This document shows, in pieces, positions 9,287 through 12,278 of a stretch of DNA of 12,278 nucleotides. The translations under genes were made by a program, and so were the position numbers. Within the stretch, counting starts at the first letter, position 1; each line of letters begins with the position of its first letter. The stretch lies in assembly GCA_005777515.1 (NCBI GenBank), contig SXMA01000051.1:1-12278 (forward strand). The letters are read 5' to 3'. Source of the DNA: Actinomycetota bacterium (lineage in GTDB: Bacteria; Actinomycetota; Actinomycetes; Nanopelagicales; Nanopelagicaceae). The notes below the pieces were generated by a model. That model made no database searches. It saw only the letters and a list, made by a program, of their open reading frames with translations, and was not told the origin of the DNA.

Positions 9287-11026
9287 CTATAACTCCTGTG
9301 AATCCCAGTCAGGTGCCATCTCTTTGGCAATCAAAATATCATCATTAGAAGTTCCGGCAGCCACCATGGGCCAGACCATTGCGTCTCTATAAACGCTAAA
9401 GTCCACTACAACTGGCGCATCATTGATTGCATTTGCCTCTTTAATAATCTTATCGACATCACCTTTTGACTCACAGCGAAGACCAACGCAGCCCATCGCC
9501 TCTGCAAGTTTTGCAAAATCAGGAATTCTCTTGGAGTGCAGATCCGTATTTGAGTAACGCTCTTTGTAAAAGAGAGTCTGCCACTGACGAACCATTCCCA
9601 GGCTCTCATTATTGATAACAGCAACTTTGATTGGAATATCGTTTAGGGCGCAAGTTACTAATTCCTGATTTGTCATCTGGAAGCAACCATCACCATCAAT
9701 TGCCCAAACTGGAGTATCAGGCGCGCCAACCTTGGCACCCATTGCTGCTGGAACTGCATAACCCATAGTTCCAAGTCCACCAGAATTTAGCCAGGTTCTA
9801 GGTTTTTCATACTTAACAAATTGTGATGCCCACATCTGATGTTGACCAACTCCGGCAACATAGATTCCATCGGGGCCAGTGATTTCTCCGATTCGCTCAA
9901 TTACATATTGTGGCGATAGCGATCCATCACTTGGTTGGTTATATCCGAGTGGATACTTCTGGCGTAGTGAATTCATCTGCTTCCACCACTGAGTGATATC
10001 CGCCTTGTTCTTGGCAAACTCAGCTTTAACAGCAGGAATTAGCGCTCTGATGATTGGGCCAAGATCGCCAATGATCGGAACATCTGCGTAGCGATTCTTA
10101 CCAATTTCTGCAGGATCAATATCGGCGTGAATTATCTTCGCATTTGGGGCAAATGTGGAGAGTTTCCCAGTTACTCGATCATCAAATCGAGCGCCCAAAG
10201 TAATGAGTAAATCCGCTTTCTGTAGGCCAGTAACAGCAGCAACCGTTCCATGCATTCCCGGCATACCAAGATGCTGGCTATGGCTATCAGGAAATGCTCC
10301 TCTTGCCATCAAAGTTGTAACAACTGGAGCTCCAACTAACTCTGCTAACACAAGAAGATCTTTTGCTGCGTTGGCCTTTATTACCCCGCCGCCGATATAG
10401 AAAATTGGTTTACTTGATTGGGCAATAAGTGATGCAGCATCTCGAATTGCTTCTGAGTTTGGTTCGATCTGCGGGTTATAGCCTAGAAGATTTAACTTCT
10501 TTGGATAGTTATAGCTAGTCATCCTCTGTAGCGCATCTTTAGCGATATCAACTAGAACTGGTCCTGGCCTTCCAGATGATGCAATATAGAAAGCTTCAGC
10601 AATTGCCCGAGGAATTTGAGCAGGATCAGTTATCAAGTAATTATGTTTTGTTACCGGCATGGTGATTCCGCGGATATCAGCTTCTTGGAATGCATCGGTT
10701 CCAATAGCAGCTGAAGGAACTTGACCAGTGATAGCCACAATTGGAACTGAATCCATCTGTGCATCAGCAATTGGTGTAACTAAGTTTGTTGCTCCTGGAC
10801 CTGAAGTTGCGATGCATACCCCGACGCGGCCAGTAACTTGGGCATATCCAGTTGCAGCATGACCTGCTCCCTGTTCATGGCGAACCAGGATATGGCGAAT
10901 CTTTGAATCAAAGATTGGATCATAGGCAGGAAGAATTGCCCCACCAGGAATACCAAACATGACATCGACGCCAGAATCTTCTAGCGCGTTAACGAGGGCT
11001 TGAGCCCCTGTTATCTCACTTGCCAT
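9287..11026 (-). CDS. ilvB: Acetolactate synthase large (catalytic) subunit
   Basis: IlvB is the thiamine-diphosphate, FAD and magnesium dependent enzyme that condenses pyruvate with pyruvate (valine, leucine) or with 2-oxobutyrate (isoleucine). In this operon the oxobutyrate would come from CimA and the following steps. Its 579 residues contain the three domains of the family: the N-terminal PYR domain with catalytic E51 in [14 protein letters not shown], the central FAD domain (about 190-340, with [10 protein letters not shown] at 278-287), and the C-terminal PP domain with the ThDP motif GDG (445-447) through INN (471-473). The QMWASQF and VRQWQ segments mark anabolic acetolactate synthase rather than a catabolic form or pyruvate oxidase. 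The ATG (11024-11026) has an excellent AAAGGAG nine bases upstream. Expression is probably set by the leader peptide and terminator between the promoter and this start. Confidence 0.97.
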   Translation of the reverse strand: MASEITGAQALVNALEDSGVDVMFGIPGGAILPAYDPIFDSKIRHILVRHEQGAGHAATGYAQVTGRVGVCIATSGPGATNLVTPIADAQMDSVPIVAITGQVPSAAIGTDAFQEADIRGITMPVTKHNYLITDPAQIPRAIAEAFYIASSGRPGPVLVDIAKDALQRMTSYNYPKKLNLLGYNPQIEPNSEAIRDAASLIAQSSKPIFYIGGGVIKANAAKDLLVLAELVGAPVVTTLMARGAFPDSHSQHLGMPGMHGTVAAVTGLQKADLLITLGARFDDRVTGKLSTFAPNAKIIHADIDPAEIGKNRYADVPIIGDLGPIIRALIPAVKAEFAKNKADITQWWKQMNSLRQKYPLGYNQPSDGSLSPQYVIERIGEITGPDGIYVAGVGQHQMWASQFVKYEKPRTWLNSGGLGTMGYAVPAAMGAKVGAPDTPVWAIDGDGCFQMTNQELVTCALNDIPIKVAVINNESLGMVRQWQTLFYKERYSNTDLHSKRIPDFAKLAEAMGCVGLRCESKGDVDKIIKEANAINDAPVVVDFSVYRDAMVWPMVAAGTSNDDILIAKEMAPDWDSQEL

Positions 11027-11069
11027 CTTGGTCCACTCCTTTCTTCCCTCTCTTTAGGCCCACTAATGC

Positions 11070-11092
11070 AAAAACCCTCAGTTTCCTGAGGG
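11070..11092 (-). terminator. Intrinsic terminator of the ilvB leader (attenuator)
   Basis: On the minus strand CCCTCAG (11086-11092), a GAAA loop (11082-11085) and CTGAGGG (11075-11081) form a 7-bp GC-rich stem with a stable tetraloop type. Five U residues (11070-11074) follow directly; one more A-U pair can form at the base. It lies after the leader peptide and 43 bases before the ilvB start, between promoter and structural genes. A terminator there serves conditional termination rather than ending an upstream transcript. Confidence 0.85.
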
Positions 11093-11123
11093 TGCGCGTG
11101 AACTTTTATTTAGTTCACGCGCA
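11093..11123 (-). promoter_or_regulatory. 12-bp leader hairpin containing the leader-peptide stop codon
   Basis: TGCGCGTGAACT (11112-11123) and AGTTCACGCGCA (11093-11104) are perfect complements around an AAATAAA loop. The leader-peptide TGA (11115-11117) lies inside the 5' arm, so a ribosome finishing the peptide would melt this hairpin. It directly abuts the terminator stem and has no U-tract of its own. It is best read as the control hairpin of the attenuator, although the exact competing fold is not certain. Confidence 0.7.
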
Positions 11124-11174
11124 GCGAATCACCACTGAAACAAGTGCTATTACAGAAGTTGATTTCGCTGACAT
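11115..11174 (-). CDS. ilvL: Branched-chain leader peptide of the ilvB attenuator
   Basis: A 19-codon ORF encodes MSAKSTSVIALVSVVIRCA, ending at TGA. Seven of 19 residues are Val, Ile or Leu, arranged as VIALVSVVI, the hallmark of leader peptides that sense charged branched-chain tRNAs. The predicted promoter places the transcript start at, or one base before, the A of its ATG, and no Shine-Dalgarno can precede it, so translation from a leaderless mRNA is likely. The stop codon lies inside a 12-bp hairpin and an intrinsic terminator follows. The 5' part of the ORF (11160-11170) can also pair with its 3' part (11122-11131) over ten pairs with one bulge. Leader peptides before ilvB are known in Corynebacterium and Streptomyces; this sequence differs from the ones I recall. 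The ORF is short, and codon content plus context are the evidence. The symbol ilvL is used by function. Confidence 0.8.
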   Translation of the reverse strand: MSAKSTSVIALVSVVIRCA

Positions 11175-11181
11175 GTGGATA

Positions 11182-11210
11182 AGTATCCCCTGATAAAAAG
11201 TATGAGTCAA
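11182..11210 (-). promoter_or_regulatory. Predicted promoter of the ilvB operon
   Basis: On the minus strand TTGACT (11205-11210, 5/6 match to the -35 consensus) is followed after exactly 17 bases by GATACT (11182-11187, 4/6 match to -10). With normal spacing the transcript begins at about 11174-11175, where the leader-peptide ATG starts. This is the only well-spaced pair I found in the spacer, and its position relative to the leader ORF and terminator supports it. Confidence 0.65.
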
Positions 11211-11240
11211 CCCTTAAGACGGCTATCTCACAATATGAAC

Positions 11241-11254
11241 GGGGATTAATCCCC
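11241..11254 (-). repeat. Perfect 14-bp palindrome just after the ilvD stop
   Basis: GGGGATTAATCCCC starts two bases after the ilvD TAA. As RNA it could fold into five G-C/A-U pairs closed by a UUAA loop. No U-tract follows, so it is a weak terminator candidate; it might protect the ilvD 3' end or be a protein-binding site about 31 bases upstream of the ilvB -35 hexamer. Confidence 0.35.
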
Positions 11255-11256
11255 TC

Positions 11257-12278
11257 TTAGTCGCAGACCGCACCCTTTGATGCTGATCCCACAAGCTTTA
11301 CATACTTACCCAATACCCCAGAGGTATACCTACTTGGTAGAGCTTTAAAGCTTGCTCTTCTCTTTGCTAACTCGCTTTCATCAACTAATAAATCCAGCGT
11401 TCTAGCATTTATATCAATCCGGATTCGATCGCCATCTTTTACAAGTGCAATCGCTCCACCATCACTAGCCTCTGGTGCAACATGGCCCACACAGAGCCCG
11501 GTTGTGCCACCAGAGAATCTGCCATCGGTAATTAAGAGAACAGACTTTCCAAGACCTGCGCCTTTAATTGCGCCAGTAATCATTAACATCTCGCGCATTC
11601 CTGGACCACCCTTTGGTCCTTCATAACGAATCACTACAACATCTCCTGCTGTAATAGTTCCATCTTCTAGGGCTTGCATCGCAGCTTGCTCTCGATCAAA
11701 GACTCTGGCAGGCCCTTCGAAGGAATCAACTCCAACTCCTGCGACCTTTGTCACTGCGCCCTCCTTAGCAAGTGAGCCACCTAAAATCGTAATTCCACCA
11801 CTTATACCCATCGGACTTTTTACCGCTCTTAATATTTCGCCATCAGGATCTGGTGGATTGATATCAGCTAGATTCTCAGCCATAGTTTTTCCAGTAACTG
11901 TTAAGCAATCTCCATGGAGTAGGCCAGCATCAAGAAGGGCCTTTAAGATCACCGGAATTCCACCGACTTTATCGACATCGCTCATAACAAATCTGCCAAA
12001 TGGTTTTAAATCACCAAGTAGTGGGACCTTTGAGCCAATTCTATGGAAATCATCTAACGCTAAATCAACCTTTGCTTCATGGGCAATTGCTAGTAGGTGG
12101 AGAACAGCATTAGTTGATCCACCTAGGGCCATAATCGCAGTGATGGCATTTTCAAATGCTCGCTTACTTAAAATATCTCTTGTCGTTATTCCTGCTCTTA
12201 TGAGCTCAACGACTGCTGCTCCTGACTTAACAGCATAGCTATCACGCCTGCGATCAACTGCTGGCGGAGCAGCAGAGC
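11257..12278 (-). CDS. ilvD: Dihydroxy-acid dehydratase, 5'-truncated by window edge
   Basis: IlvD dehydrates the dihydroxy acids made by IlvC to the 2-oxo acids used by IlvE; it is a cytosolic iron-sulfur enzyme. The frame stays open upstream of the ATG at 12130-12132 to the window edge, reading [18 protein letters not shown] and then [19 protein letters not shown], so that ATG is internal. About 340 C-terminal residues of an expected 560-620 are visible; the cluster-binding cysteines and the metal-ligand lysine of the N-terminal domain are outside. Visible marks are [40 protein letters not shown] and [15 protein letters not shown], the last carrying the conserved catalytic serine. The C-terminus [18 protein letters not shown] resembles mycobacterial IlvD closely. 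Sugar-acid dehydratases (Edd and relatives) are excluded by these motifs. The gene is on the same strand as ilvB but separated by 230 bases that hold a new promoter, so it is probably a separate transcription unit. Confidence 0.95.
   Translation of the reverse strand, partial: SAAPPAVDRRRDSYAVKSGAAVVELIRAGITTRDILSKRAFENAITAIMALGGSTNAVLHLLAIAHEAKVDLALDDFHRIGSKVPLLGDLKPFGRFVMSDVDKVGGIPVILKALLDAGLLHGDCLTVTGKTMAENLADINPPDPDGEILRAVKSPMGISGGITILGGSLAKEGAVTKVAGVGVDSFEGPARVFDREQAAMQALEDGTITAGDVVVIRYEGPKGGPGMREMLMITGAIKGAGLGKSVLLITDGRFSGGTTGLCVGHVAPEASDGGAIALVKDGDRIRIDINARTLDLLVDESELAKRRASFKALPSRYTSGVLGKYVKLVGSASKGAVCD

Noticed and set aside
11858..12238. 126-residue plus-strand frame inside ilvD
   Set aside because: Antisense to conserved IlvD sequence; no independent support.

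Overview
The window looks like a chromosomal segment from a low-GC, streamlined actinobacterium. The proteins and the order ilvB-ilvN-ilvC-serA-leuB match the arrangement known from Mycobacterium and Streptomyces. The DNA, however, is AT-leaning (many AGA, ATA and TTA codons) and very tightly packed. Freshwater planktonic Actinobacteria of the acI / Nanopelagicales type would fit. This assignment is an inference from style and protein resemblance, not from a marker gene.

Layout. Positions 2-760 (+) hold the 3' part of glpX, a class II fructose-1,6-bisphosphatase. Convergent with it, three bases away, is a XerC-type tyrosine recombinase (764-1675, -). A 147-base spacer follows, with a perfect 16-bp palindrome. 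Then comes an unrecognised 84-residue gene (1823-2077, +), whose stop codon abuts the stop codon of a small XRE-type HTH gene (2078-2341, -). An inverted repeat lies across the two stops. From 11210 down to 2078 on the minus strand runs one long amino-acid operon: promoter, leader peptide, attenuator, ilvB, ilvN, ilvC, serA, leuB, ilvE, cimA and the HTH gene. The genes overlap or sit within 0-33 bases of each other. Upstream and on the same strand is the 3' part of ilvD (11257-12278), separated by a 230-base regulatory spacer.

How the genes work together. CimA makes citramalate from pyruvate and acetyl-CoA. LeuB acts in both the citramalate (isoleucine) and isopropylmalate (leucine) routes. 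IlvBN, IlvC and IlvD carry out the shared valine/isoleucine steps, and IlvE does the final transamination. SerA starts serine synthesis and is transcribed in the same run. LeuA, LeuC and LeuD are not in the window.

The most interesting element is the 230-base spacer before ilvB. A TTGACT-17-GATACT promoter places the predicted transcription start at, or one base before, the A of an ATG. That ATG opens a 19-codon ORF encoding MSAKSTSVIALVSVVIRCA, rich in Val, Ile and Leu. The ORF is followed by a 12-bp hairpin that contains its stop codon, and then by an intrinsic terminator. This reads as a transcription attenuator whose leader peptide is probably translated from a leaderless mRNA.
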